From assembly GCF_030409325.1 (NCBI RefSeq), contig NZ_JAUFPR010000004.1, positions 791,548 through 855,547 on the forward strand: a stretch of 64,000 nt of DNA, given 5' to 3'. Shown here piece after piece: positions 35,555 to 43,647 of this stretch; position 1 is the stretch's first letter, and the number at the start of each line of letters is the position of its first letter. Source of the stretch: Mucilaginibacter aquaedulcis. GTDB taxonomy: Bacteria > Bacteroidota > Bacteroidia > Sphingobacteriales > Sphingobacteriaceae. The notes under the pieces were generated by a model, which saw only the letters and a program-made list of their open reading frames with translations, was not told the DNA's origin and ran no database searches. The position numbers and the translations under genes are program-made.

Positions 35555-36109
35555 TTATTGTTCGGTCACTAAGCTTTTTTCACTTTTTAAAAGGGCCAAA
35601 ACCTCTGTCCATGAGTTAACCCGTTGATGATGATCAATATTGGTATTATGTGCGGCATTGAACATGATGGTTGTGCCTTTAAACTTATCCAGATTTTTAG
35701 GGTGATCATCTATCATGTAATCGGTATTAATCAGGCTTTTATCTCCGCAGAAAACAATATGGGTCCAGGGAATAAAAGGGAAATGTTCTTTTAGCCATTC
35801 ATACTTTTCGGGAAGCGATTGCGGAAATTCCATAGCTGCCGATACAATATAAATTTCAAAATCTTTCATCAGCTCAGTTATGGCCTCCACGGCACCGGGC
35901 ATTACCGGCAGGGTGCGAAAGAACCCCGGGGTAAAAGCGAACTTGCGGCAAGCATCCTTTTCAGGAAAGCCTTCGCCTTCGGGTTTTCCCAATATCTGTT
36001 CGTACGGAATTTGTACTCCGTAAACATTATAATACCAGGCTAAAAAGTGTGTATCGGTATCGGCCAAAACACCATCCATATCAACGGCTATCCTTTTTAA
36101 AGTTTTCAT
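35555..36109 (-). CDS. 5'(3')-deoxyribonucleotidase-like HAD phosphatase
   Basis: A 184-residue cytoplasmic HAD enzyme. The nucleophile motif I is VDMDGVLAD (Asp10 and Asp12), followed by the NT5C-type cap region. Motif II lies near VSAAME, and motif IV is DDHPKNLDKF. Family members dephosphorylate nucleoside 5'- or 3'-monophosphates. It diverges from the DeoR regulator, which may control it; the intergenic DNA carries five TGCAA-type repeats. Confidence 0.88.
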   Translation of the reverse strand: MKTLKRIAVDMDGVLADTDTHFLAWYYNVYGVQIPYEQILGKPEGEGFPEKDACRKFAFTPGFFRTLPVMPGAVEAITELMKDFEIYIVSAAMEFPQSLPEKYEWLKEHFPFIPWTHIVFCGDKSLINTDYMIDDHPKNLDKFKGTTIMFNAAHNTNIDHHQRVNSWTEVLALLKSEKSLVTEQ

Positions 36110-36111
36110 GA

Positions 36112-36178
36112 TGCAATATTATGCAATTATTTTCTATAATTTGCAATTTTAATGTTAATTAATTGCAAATTTTTGCAA
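36112..36178. promoter_or_regulatory. Cluster of TTGCAA/TGCAAT sites (putative DeoR operators)
   Basis: Five TGCAA-centred sites lie in 67 bases: TGCAAT at 36112-36117 and 36122-36127, TTGCAA at 36141-36146, ATTGCAAAT at 36162-36170, and TTGCAA at 36173-36178. They occupy the whole space between the nucleotidase gene and the DeoR regulator. TTGCAA is palindromic, so each copy can bind a dimer. Confidence 0.5.
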
Positions 36179-36210
36179 TGTTTAATTTCTTCTTATACCT
36201 ATATTTGTTG

Positions 36211-36960
36211 ATGCTTAAAGCGGAACGACTTCAAAAAATAGTTGAACAGGTTGCCAAAGACAATAAAGTGATTCTTGATGATCTGAGCCAATTGCTTAAT
36301 GTATCAACCGATACGGTGAGGCGCGATATTAAGGAGCTATCAGATAAAGGATTGTTAAAAGCTGTGCGCGGTGGGGCAATTGTTGGTTCGCCGGTACACC
36401 CCCACTTTAAGGAACGTCAGCATATTGATACCCAGCAAAAAAAGGTGATTGCTCAAAAGGCGCTGGAGTTTATTAAGCCTGGACTTGTTTTACTGGTTAA
36501 TGCCGGAACTACCACTACCGCTGTAATTTCTGCATTACCTAAAGATATATCCTTAACCGTGATTACCAATAGCTTCCCTGTGGTATCAATTTTGGAAGAT
36601 TATCCTAATGTTAATGTGTTTTTTATAGGCGGTCAACTTAATAAGCCTGCTTTTTCAACTATTGGATATGAAACCATCGAGGCCATCAGAAATTTCAGGG
36701 CCGATGTATGCCTGCTGGGAATTTGCAGTATTGATTTAAAGGTTGGGATAACAGGTTTTACTTATGAAGAAAGCCTGGTTGATAGGGCCATGATCGAAAC
36801 ATCAAAGTATGTCATCGCGCTATCCACCTATGATAAAATTGGTGTTTCTGACCCCTATTATGTTTGCGCGGCAAATGCCATTGACGCGTTGATCACCGAA
36901 AAAGATCCTTCTCTGGCAGATCTGGATGGCTTTAAGGATGCCGGAATAATGATCAAATAG
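36211..36960 (+). CDS. DeoR-family transcriptional regulator
   Basis: A 249-residue regulator. I place the start at 36211 (MLKAERLQKIVEQV), the usual opening of DeoR proteins; a longer frame from 36163 adds 16 hydrophobic residues. The N-terminal helix-turn-helix holds DDLSQLLNVSTDTVRRDIKELSD, split here at its two helices, and the C-terminal DeoRC effector domain has LVNAGTTTTAV and LLGICSIDLKVGITG. Such regulators respond to sugar phosphates or nucleosides. The divergent nucleotidase and the TGCAA cluster suggest autoregulation and control of that gene. Confidence 0.9.
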   Translation: MLKAERLQKIVEQVAKDNKVILDDLSQLLNVSTDTVRRDIKELSDKGLLKAVRGGAIVGSPVHPHFKERQHIDTQQKKVIAQKALEFIKPGLVLLVNAGTTTTAVISALPKDISLTVITNSFPVVSILEDYPNVNVFFIGGQLNKPAFSTIGYETIEAIRNFRADVCLLGICSIDLKVGITGFTYEESLVDRAMIETSKYVIALSTYDKIGVSDPYYVCAANAIDALITEKDPSLADLDGFKDAGIMIK

Positions 36961-37053
36961 CCTGATTAAACTATGTTGATTGCTTTTAAGGGTAGGCTCA
37001 TTGTGCTTCGCTGAAGGATAAAAGGTAAATTTATTACCAGACAGCGCCTGACA

Positions 37054-37662
37054 ATGATCCACAAAAACATAACCCCTGTTGAAAACATAATTTGCCTTAA
37101 TAACATTGAGCAAAAAAACAGGCACAAGGCAGCCGTGGTTTGGCTCACGGGCTTAAGCGGCTCGGGCAAATCGGCTGTTGCTGCAAATGTATGTTCAAAG
37201 TTGTTTCAACACAACTGCCAGGTGTTTGTGCTTGATGGCGATAACCTCAGGCTTGGGTTAAACCGTGATCTTTCCTTTTCCCGTGAACATCGTTGGGAAA
37301 ATATCAGAAGAGCAGGTGAGGTGGCTCATCTCTTTTATCAATCAGGGTCGATTGTGCTATGCTCTTTTATATCGCCTTTTGAAACCGATAGGAGTGTCGT
37401 AAAAGAAATGTTCCCGGAAGAGAGGTTTTTGGAGATCTATGTAAAATGCCGCGTTGAAGAATGTATTAGAAGGGATCCGAAAGGCTTGTATAAAAAAGCC
37501 TTGAATAATGATATTCCCGATTTTACAGGTATAACCTCTCCATATGAGTGTCCTCAAAACCCCGCATTGACCATTGATACCGAAACAAATGACATTGATG
37601 AATCTGGTGATAAAATAATTGCGCTTTTGAGGCGGAAGGGTATTACAGATAGTTTAGCATAA
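37054..37662 (+). CDS. cysC: Adenylylsulfate (APS) kinase
   Basis: A 202-residue cytoplasmic kinase that makes PAPS from APS and ATP. The P-loop GLSGSGKS is at 33-40. The family hallmarks LDGDNLRLGLN, FSREHRWENIRRAGEVA, the segment SFISPF, and FTGITSPYE are all present. No sulfate adenylyltransferase (cysDN) or PAPS reductase gene is adjacent, which makes this a lone copy. It follows the DeoR gene by 93 bases. A role in making PAPS for sulfation or assimilation cannot be separated from the sequence. Confidence 0.92.
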   Translation: MIHKNITPVENIICLNNIEQKNRHKAAVVWLTGLSGSGKSAVAANVCSKLFQHNCQVFVLDGDNLRLGLNRDLSFSREHRWENIRRAGEVAHLFYQSGSIVLCSFISPFETDRSVVKEMFPEERFLEIYVKCRVEECIRRDPKGLYKKALNNDIPDFTGITSPYECPQNPALTIDTETNDIDESGDKIIALLRRKGITDSLA

Positions 37663-37793
37663 ATGCTGGAGCGAGGTTACCCGCACCTTATATTAAGGTA
37701 GGATGTGTAAACCATTTTCAACAGGTATCTATATCCTGCCAATAAGGGTCTGCACACCATCCCTGAAAATATCCTGAACACCCGGGCGGGTAA

Positions 37794-37982
37794 CTACTTT
37801 TTTAATTGAGAATTCTTAACTTCTTTAAGCAGCCTTATTTTTAATACAATTACAACGCCTGCAATTAATATAGCAGCACCCAGTAATGTAAAGTTCTTGC
37901 TTGAATTAGCCTGGTATGCAACAAAAAGGCATAACACGATGCCTACTGTATACAATACATTTAGCACTAACTTAAAACCCAT
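37794..37982 (-). CDS. Small two-helix membrane protein (DUF6358-like)
   Basis: A 62-residue membrane protein beginning MGFKLVLNVLYTVGIVLC, with two hydrophobic helices (about 4-22 and 28-48) and a basic tail. I recall a similar small family (DUF6358) in Sphingobacteriaceae, but that name is tentative. I choose the start at 37982, one base after the rhodanese stop, rather than 38036, which would overlap the rhodanese gene. The two genes therefore form a tight operon and may be translationally coupled. Confidence 0.65.
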   Translation of the reverse strand: MGFKLVLNVLYTVGIVLCLFVAYQANSSKNFTLLGAAILIAGVVIVLKIRLLKEVKNSQLKK

Positions 37983-37983
37983 A

Positions 37984-38298
37984 TTAATATACGTTAAGTG
38001 TAGGGTCAATTTCTGATGCCCATGCCAAAATACCACCTTGTAGGTTATAAAGGTTGCTGTAGCCTAATTGCTGTAACTGCATAATGGCAGCTGCACTGCG
38101 TTTTCCGCTGCGGCACATTACCACAACCGGTTTATCTTTACTTATTTTATCGGCTTCAATTAAAATGCCGCCGAGCGGTATTAATTGGCCACCCAAATTA
38201 GAGGTTTCATACTCAAAATCTTCCCTAACATCAATAAGCTGAAAATCTTCACCTTTATCCAGTTTTTCTTTTAGTTCCTGTACGGTTATCTCGTTCAT
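37984..38298 (-). CDS. Single-domain rhodanese-like sulfurtransferase
   Basis: A 104-residue cytoplasmic protein with one rhodanese domain. The active-site loop is CRSGKRS, holding the persulfide-forming cysteine, and the family segments LIDVREDFEYE and LQGGILAW are present. I place the start at ATG 38298 because a good promoter box lies 18 bases upstream; a frame seven residues longer is possible. Its role may be sulfur transfer or thiosulfate handling. Confidence 0.88.
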   Translation of the reverse strand: MNEITVQELKEKLDKGEDFQLIDVREDFEYETSNLGGQLIPLGGILIEADKISKDKPVVVMCRSGKRSAAAIMQLQQLGYSNLYNLQGGILAWASEIDPTLNVY

Positions 38299-38316
38299 GT
38301 CAAATAAATTATAATC

Positions 38317-38324
38317 CAAAGGTA
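38317..38324 (-). promoter_or_regulatory. Promoter -7 box of rhodanese gene (TACCTTTG)
   Basis: On the minus strand TACCTTTG matches TAnnTTTG exactly and ends 18 bases before the ATG at 38298. TTTG at 38339-38342 could be the -33 element, though its 14-base spacing is short. Confidence 0.5.
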
Positions 38325-38392
38325 GCTTTTTTCTGCATCAAATAATTAAGCCCGATTTTTGTAACAATAGGTGTGTAAGTGCGTTTTATATA

Positions 38393-38400
38393 TAATTTTG
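38393..38400 (+). promoter_or_regulatory. Candidate -7 box TAATTTTG upstream of DUF4407 gene
   Basis: TAATTTTG fits TAnnTTTG and lies 104 bases before the ATG at 38505, implying a leader of about 100 bases. The -33 element is not clear. Confidence 0.35.
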
Positions 38401-38504
38401 CACGCCTATTGCCTTTAAAGCGGCATTAGCTATAAAATAACGATGGTAAGTGAATTGTTTAGCATACAAATTACCCCATCGGAAACTAAAAATATAACAC
38501 ATAA

Positions 38505-39623
38505 ATGAAAAAAGTTACACGCTTTTTCTGGTTCTGTTCAGGAGCGCACATTGATACCCTTAAAAAATACCCGATAGAACACAATAAATATGTAGGCATT
38601 GGCGCAACCATATTTTTTACAGCCTTGTTTGCCTCGCTCTCTGGCGGGTATGCCATGTACTTTGTTTTTAACGGCGATGCCTTTGCCGTAGGCTTTGCTA
38701 TTTTATTCGGGATACTTTGGGGCACAGCCATTTTTAACATGGACCGCTATATTGTATCAAGTATAAATAAGGATGGTACTACTAATCAGCAAATATTGCA
38801 GGCTTCGCCGCGTATTTTGCTGGCTATTATGATAGGTGTGGTTATTTCGCGGCCTCTTGAACTCAAGATATTTGATAAAGAGATACGCCAGAAGCTAAAA
38901 ACGGCTTATCTGAAAGGGCAGCACCGTAAAATTGATACCCTTGAAAAAACCTATCAGCAAAAGTATGCTATGGAGATGGGTAAAAACGGAGATCTGAAAA
39001 AGGAAAAGGATTCGTTGGAGAAAGACATCAACCGCTCACGCTTTCAACTTAATCAGGAAGTTTTTGGCGATAAAACCAATCAAACTTCAGGTATAACCGG
39101 TTACGGAACGTATGCCAAGCAAAAGCAGCAGGTACTGGAAGAAAAGGAAAGCCGGCTGAAAGAGGTTACTCAAAACCTAGGGCAAATGGATGATTACCTT
39201 GCCGCCCGGAAAGATTATGAAGGCTTGAACAGTACACGGCTTTTTTCTGAACATCAGTTGGATAGCCTCACCAATATTGCCGGTTTCAGCGACAGGAACT
39301 GGGCGCTGGGACAGCTTACCTACAATGAAAACGGCTCACGCGATCTGGATACTTACCTGGCTATTTCGTTTATTGGGTATCTGTTCATTTTATTTGAGTG
39401 TTTGCCGGTTTTTGTAAAGCTGATGTCGCCTAAAGGGCCTTATGATGTGGCCATTGCAAAAACTGCCGAAGCGAATATTTACTTTGCCGAGAAAGATAAA
39501 GACCGGGATATAGCTGTTACTGATAATATTTATGATCATAACCTGGATACCGACGTTCAGCGGCGCAAAAAGATCATCACCTCACAATCTAATTATGATT
39601 TTGAGCGGCATAGTTACGAGTAG
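38505..39623 (+). CDS. DUF4407 membrane protein
   Basis: A 372-residue membrane protein. It opens MKKVTRFFWFCSGAHIDTL, the family start, followed by three membrane helices within about 30-130, with the conserved NMDRYIVSS between the second and third. A long charged coiled-coil region (about 140-270) follows, then a fourth helix at about 285-305 and a cytoplasmic tail. The role of DUF4407 is not established. It is monocistronic and ends at a near-perfect palindromic terminator. Confidence 0.85.
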   Translation: MKKVTRFFWFCSGAHIDTLKKYPIEHNKYVGIGATIFFTALFASLSGGYAMYFVFNGDAFAVGFAILFGILWGTAIFNMDRYIVSSINKDGTTNQQILQASPRILLAIMIGVVISRPLELKIFDKEIRQKLKTAYLKGQHRKIDTLEKTYQQKYAMEMGKNGDLKKEKDSLEKDINRSRFQLNQEVFGDKTNQTSGITGYGTYAKQKQQVLEEKESRLKEVTQNLGQMDDYLAARKDYEGLNSTRLFSEHQLDSLTNIAGFSDRNWALGQLTYNENGSRDLDTYLAISFIGYLFILFECLPVFVKLMSPKGPYDVAIAKTAEANIYFAEKDKDRDIAVTDNIYDHNLDTDVQRRKKIITSQSNYDFERHSYE

Positions 39624-39640
39624 ATTCAGAAGACTACCCT

Positions 39641-39679
39641 TAAACACTTACGAAGTTTTTAAAACTTCGTAAGTGTTTA
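39641..39679. terminator. Palindromic terminator after DUF4407
   Basis: A perfect 19-bp inverted repeat, 39641-39659 with 39661-39679, with a single central T. The central ACGAAGTTTT and AAAACTTCGT give T-runs on both strands. Confidence 0.65.
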
Positions 39680-39697
39680 ATAGCTAAAATAAGTTTG

Positions 39698-39775
39698 TGA
39701 TGCTGAACGACGTGAAGCATCTATTGTAAGATGTGCAAATTCACGAATAGATTATTCGTTCCCCCGATGACAACA
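39698..39775. repeat. Bacteroidota intergenic repeat (GATGCTGAACGA type)
   Basis: TGATGCTGAACGACGTGAAG followed by CATCT, then AGATG and CCCCGATGACAA, has the form of the widespread Bacteroidota intergenic repeat beginning TGTCATGCTGAGCGAAG. The two ends are imperfect inverted copies (TGATGC, GATGACA). Confidence 0.5.
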
Positions 39776-39781
39776 ATATTT

Positions 39782-40861
39782 CTACCAGTCTTTCAATTGT
39801 TTAAGATAAGCGGTTAGTTCATCAGCTATAAACTCATGTTCTTTCATGTCAGGGTGGCCTCCGCAGCCCTGGTAATATCTCCGGGAGAAAAAATATTTGA
39901 AAACCTTTTTGTCGCCATTGCTATTAGCATCGGCGGTAATGGCGGTTATGTAACGCTGCAGCACTGTTGATAGTTTTTCATCGGCCATTGGGCTGCTCAA
40001 GCAAACGATATCCGCCGCGGGATACTTTTGCCGTATTGTTTTAAGGAACTTAGTGTAAACATCGCAATAAAGGGTAGAATCCTGTATGCCATCATTTTGA
40101 CCAAGGCATACAGTAACCACATCGGGCTGGTAACGTTTAAAATCCCAGCTTAACGAATCATTACGAAGATAAATCTTATCAAACACCCGGGGCATTTCAA
40201 CATCCATATTACAGCAACTATGCACCAAGCCTATGCCCGAAACCGCCGTAAGCTGCCACTGCGCATTCAGGTTGCGTGATGTACGCGGGCCATAGCTCAT
40301 ATAGGCATTATGCTGATCATACCATTCGCCCTTACCGCAGGGCATGATAGATTGATCCATGCCGGCCCCGCTGGTCATGGAGTCGCCAATGTATTCAATT
40401 TTACGGGTTGGCTGCGGCAGCGACGGTAAAAGTTCACGGCAACGGATGCCTACAAAATCTATATAACCAATGTTCGATTCTGTATTCTTACAGATCACTA
40501 TAGTATGCTCCCCATCGGCAAGGCCTTCGGCAACGGTTATTGCGTTGGTTTTCCCGGTAGTTTGTACCCGGTAAGGGGTATTGTTATCAACAGCTATCTC
40601 GAGATAATTGTGATTTTTGCCATACAATACCTCATCGTTGATAATCAATTCACATTTTTTGCCTTTAAAGCGTGCCCTGATATAAACACCCGGCGACCAC
40701 ATTCGGGGTTTCAGCGGGTTTGAAAAGTCGATACGGCCAACATATTGTATATATGTATTATTGGCCTTAAATAATTTAAGATCGTTGGTAAGTATTGCTG
40801 CATTGGTATTCAATGATATATGCAGGAGTACGGAAAAAAGTAGACCAGTTATATACTTCAT
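39782..40861 (-). CDS. Secreted SGNH esterase, CE2-like acetylesterase
   Basis: A 359-residue secreted protein. I choose ATG 40861, which begins a signal peptide ending NTNAA; the longer frame to 40888 adds nine residues. The first half is a beta-sandwich as in CE2 enzymes. The SGNH part carries block I IEYIGDSMTSG with Ser nucleophile, block III GQNDG with Asn, and a C-terminal histidine in GGHPDMKEH. CE2 members remove acetyl groups from plant polysaccharides such as xylan or mannan. No other glycan genes are adjacent. Confidence 0.83.
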   Translation of the reverse strand: MKYITGLLFSVLLHISLNTNAAILTNDLKLFKANNTYIQYVGRIDFSNPLKPRMWSPGVYIRARFKGKKCELIINDEVLYGKNHNYLEIAVDNNTPYRVQTTGKTNAITVAEGLADGEHTIVICKNTESNIGYIDFVGIRCRELLPSLPQPTRKIEYIGDSMTSGAGMDQSIMPCGKGEWYDQHNAYMSYGPRTSRNLNAQWQLTAVSGIGLVHSCCNMDVEMPRVFDKIYLRNDSLSWDFKRYQPDVVTVCLGQNDGIQDSTLYCDVYTKFLKTIRQKYPAADIVCLSSPMADEKLSTVLQRYITAITADANSNGDKKVFKYFFSRRYYQGCGGHPDMKEHEFIADELTAYLKQLKDW

Positions 40862-40955
40862 CGGCCGCCAATATAGGGGTAAAATCACCTATTTGCCAAC
40901 ACCGGCTTCAATACTTTTATAACTTTAGGTAAATAAATTCTTGTTTGGCTATAAC

Positions 40956-40991
40956 AAAACAGGCTGCCTCTGTAAAGAAGCAGCCTGTTTT
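40956..40991. terminator. Terminator of DUF6515 gene
   Basis: AAAACAGGCTGC (40956-40967) pairs with GCAGCCTGTTTT (40980-40991) around a 12-base loop, with T- and A-rich ends on both strands. Confidence 0.75.
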
Positions 40992-41009
40992 ATTTAAATT
41001 TTATGAGTC

Positions 41010-42110
41010 TTATTGTTGGCCCTGGTCACCCGGATCATCAGATGGAGTACCTATAATTTTATAGGCCTTATTGCCATTATTGTCTGATGTTTCCTGGTAG
41101 TAGTAACCATCCGGAGATACATATAGCTTTTCGCCATTGATCTTTATTTTACGGCTATCTTCAGGTAACTGGCCTACAATATCACCTATCTGAGGAGCTT
41201 GCTGTACATCGCCGTTACCACCGTTGTCGGTATTTAACTCGCCATCTTTACCAGCAATTACGTAGGTTGCTGTACCATCATCTTTAGTTATTGGCTGATA
41301 GTAAACACCGTTTGATTCATAATACTGCTCGCCGTTGATCATGATAGATTGCGCGTCTGATGGTAATTTTTTGATCTCGGCGCCTACCGGTGGTTCAACA
41401 ACGGTATATTGATCATTGTATTGACGGTAATATAAACCATCGCTATAGTAATATTGGTAATCGCCCCAGAAAAATGGGTAATAACCGTAAGGTAAAAATC
41501 CTATGCTGAAACCAAGCCTTGGCAGGTAATATGAGTTATAATAGTTACGGTATGGATAGTAGTAATGGCTGCCAAAATAACCGCCACGGCCACCGTAACG
41601 ACCACCATAACCACCACCTGAATAAACCCTGCGGCCGTAGCCATAGTTTCCGTATGCGGCACGGCCACCACTGTAAGCACGCCTGTCAACACTGGCATAA
41701 CCACGGGTACCATTATAAGTACGGGCACCTGTTCCGGCAGCTACACGGTTGCCACCCGGAGCAACACCTACAGTTTGCCTTTGGGCAAAACCGGTTGTAC
41801 GTTGCGGAGCCGCTGTTACATTGCTACGCATACTGCTTCCGTAACTGCGTTGCGGAGTAGCTATTGCTGAACGTTGTGCACCACCACCATTATATGACGG
41901 ACGTGAAAAAGAACTGCCGGAAGGCCTTGAGAAGCTACCGCCACCACCGCCGCCGGATGATCTTGAACCACCGCCGCCACCACCACCGCCAGTGCTGCCA
42001 CCACCACCCCCTCCGCCGCCTCTGTGCTGTGCGTTGGCGGTAAAGGCTAAAGACAAACTCAAAAGGCTACCTAATGCGATTGAAAATAAATTCTTATATA
42101 TCCGTTTCAT
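41010..42110 (-). CDS. Secreted glycine/tyrosine-rich DUF6515 protein
   Basis: A 366-residue exported protein. ATG 42110 begins a signal peptide (MKRIYKNLFSIALGS, ending TANAQ). Residues about 30-75 are almost entirely glycine and serine. The next region, about 80-190, is rich in Gly, Tyr, Arg and Ser (RYGGRGGYFG). The C-terminal half has two copies of the DUF6515 motif: VGAEIKKLPSDAQSIMINGE and then QLPEDSRKIKINGE, each followed by YYQ. These proteins are thought to be surface or matrix components, but no function is proven. Several open frames on the opposite strand here are artefacts of the repeats. Confidence 0.8.
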   Translation of the reverse strand: MKRIYKNLFSIALGSLLSLSLAFTANAQHRGGGGGGGGSTGGGGGGGGSRSSGGGGGGSFSRPSGSSFSRPSYNGGGAQRSAIATPQRSYGSSMRSNVTAAPQRTTGFAQRQTVGVAPGGNRVAAGTGARTYNGTRGYASVDRRAYSGGRAAYGNYGYGRRVYSGGGYGGRYGGRGGYFGSHYYYPYRNYYNSYYLPRLGFSIGFLPYGYYPFFWGDYQYYYSDGLYYRQYNDQYTVVEPPVGAEIKKLPSDAQSIMINGEQYYESNGVYYQPITKDDGTATYVIAGKDGELNTDNGGNGDVQQAPQIGDIVGQLPEDSRKIKINGEKLYVSPDGYYYQETSDNNGNKAYKIIGTPSDDPGDQGQQ

Positions 42111-42251
42111 GATGAAAAATTTTAACTGATCAGCAGGCATTTTTTGCTGATTTACAATATATAGACTGATAAATGTTTAAACGGTTTAATGCTTATTTAA
42201 TTATTTTTAACAAAAAGCACACCAATTAAATTTTTACTGCCAAAACAAGCT

Positions 42252-42830
42252 TTATATCCTATCCAGATCTTCAGCAATAAATAAAAATGGCTGCTCAAAT
42301 TGCAGGCTAAAAAAGCCATCTTGCATGGTTTTAAAATCGGTTGGCCCTGTTTGCTGTAACCCGGTGTAAGTTAATGTTTTGGGGCTAAATAATAACCTTA
42401 TTGTTTCGCCTGCGGGTTCCCATTTACTGAAACCTGAACTTACCGTATAAATTCTTTGATTTTGGTTGAATATTACCACGTTAATTTTGCCCGCATATTC
42501 CTCAAAATCATCCAGAACCAATACATCAGTTACGATGTTTACCGCCGGATAGTTGTGTGCTATTAAATATTTTAAAGCCGCACCCGCAGGTGTGTCATCT
42601 CCCTGGGGCAGCAATTTGGTGTCTGATTGTAATAACCCATTGTATTCGTTAGCGATCACCCAGTCAACCTTTATCCCGAAGGTGTCCAGTTGTTCGGCTG
42701 TTTGAGGGGTAGTGATCACGGTGGGGCTCCATTCCAGCAATTGACCCAGCAGCTCTTCCGGAAAATTATCAACCCCAAGAACCAATAATGCAGGTTCTTG
42801 CTTTTCACGTACAATGTGGTGCGAAGACAT
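42252..42830 (-). CDS. Thiamine pyrophosphokinase-like protein with altered active site
   Basis: A 192-residue cytoplasmic protein. Length, two-domain plan and position suggest thiamine pyrophosphokinase (TPK), which makes TPP from thiamine and ATP. The central segment SPTVITTPQTAEQLD then VDWVIANEY matches the TPK region where GDxDS should stand, but those acidic residues are missing. QGDDTPAGAALKYLI replaces the QxxTD motif. The C-terminal beta domain (SSGFSKWEPAGETIRLLFSP) is like the thiamine-binding domain. It may be a very divergent kinase or have lost activity. It follows thiE by 61 bases in the riboswitch-headed locus. Confidence 0.6.
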   Translation of the reverse strand: MSSHHIVREKQEPALLVLGVDNFPEELLGQLLEWSPTVITTPQTAEQLDTFGIKVDWVIANEYNGLLQSDTKLLPQGDDTPAGAALKYLIAHNYPAVNIVTDVLVLDDFEEYAGKINVVIFNQNQRIYTVSSGFSKWEPAGETIRLLFSPKTLTYTGLQQTGPTDFKTMQDGFFSLQFEQPFLFIAEDLDRI

Positions 42831-42891
42831 TGTTAAAAGTAGGGAGATTTAATGAATAATTGATGAAAAATTAAGTATTAGCTGCTGTACG

Positions 42892-43515
42892 CTAATACAC
42901 CTTTCTATAAAAGGCTTTTACGGCTGCTGCCGGATCAGGTGAAAGGTTTATAGCTCCTGATACTGCTATACCATAAACACCGGTTTTTAACAGTAATTCC
43001 ACATCCTGCAGCTGGATGCCGCCAACGGCTATAACGGGGATATCAAGGGGCAGTTTTTCCAATTTGCGATAACCTTCAAACCCGAGCAGGGTATAATCAT
43101 TGGGTTTAGTATCGGTATGGGCAAAAGGGCCATAGCCACAATAGTCGACTACGCCGAGGCTTTGTATTATTAACAGATCATCGGGGTTAGTGGCCGATGC
43201 GCCGAGGGTTTTATCCTCACCTATGACCTTACGGATGGTCACCAGATCCGCATCGAAATCTTCGATGTGTACACCCTGCGCGTCTACGCGGTCAAGCAGT
43301 TCATAATGATTAGTAATGATCAGGGTAGCGCCCCAATCATCACAGATTGCGGCTATCTCGTTTATTTCATCAATCAGCTCATCCTCGGGTTTGCTCATGC
43401 AGCGGTACTGTATCCAGTTGGCACCTGCTTCGCAGGCGGTTTGCACCTGTTGCACATGGCTGCGTCCGGTTATATCCTGAGTGAGGTAATGAAATTTAGA
43501 GATATATTTTTTCAT
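42892..43515 (-). CDS. thiE: Thiamine phosphate synthase ThiE
   Basis: A 207-residue TIM-barrel enzyme that joins hydroxymethylpyrimidine-PP with thiazole phosphate. Family features are WIQYRCMSK (residues about 34-42), LIITNHYELLDRVDAQGVH with the diphosphate- and pyrimidine-binding residues, LGASATNPDDLL, DYCGYGPFAHTDTK (usually YxGxGPxxxTxTK) and VIAVGGI. It lies in the thiamine locus with no other de novo genes (no thiC, thiG, thiD) in the window, so it may serve salvage of both moieties. Confidence 0.9.
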   Translation of the reverse strand: MKKYISKFHYLTQDITGRSHVQQVQTACEAGANWIQYRCMSKPEDELIDEINEIAAICDDWGATLIITNHYELLDRVDAQGVHIEDFDADLVTIRKVIGEDKTLGASATNPDDLLIIQSLGVVDYCGYGPFAHTDTKPNDYTLLGFEGYRKLEKLPLDIPVIAVGGIQLQDVELLLKTGVYGIAVSGAINLSPDPAAAVKAFYRKVY

Positions 43516-43522
43516 GGTTATT

Positions 43523-43643
43523 TAGTCGGAAAGTCAGGAAGTCCGAAAGACATAATCTGAAAGGTACAGAAAGTAAAGCGTTTGTTTTGCTTATACTTCT
43601 TTCGAACTTCCAGACTTTACTGACTTCCGGACTTTCCCCCGAC
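43523..43643. repeat. Palindromic repeat of the GTCCGAAAG family, copy 1
   Basis: Arms AGTCGGAAAGTCAGGAAGTC near 43524 and ACTTCCGGACTTTCC near 43623 are inverted copies, with internal GTCCGAAAG and CTTTCGAACTTCC. It shares its core words with the repeat at 50209-50306. It fills the thiE to phosphatase spacer. Confidence 0.6.
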
Positions 43644-43647
43644 TTAT

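Noticed and set aside
38037..38298. Fusion or frameshift between rhodanese and the small membrane protein
   Set aside because: The two genes are in different frames with a clean stop and start one base apart, which is ordinary coupling.
41501..41860. Open frames on both strands inside the DUF6515 gene
   Set aside because: They result from the Gly/Tyr/Arg-biased repeats of the real gene and have low-complexity products.
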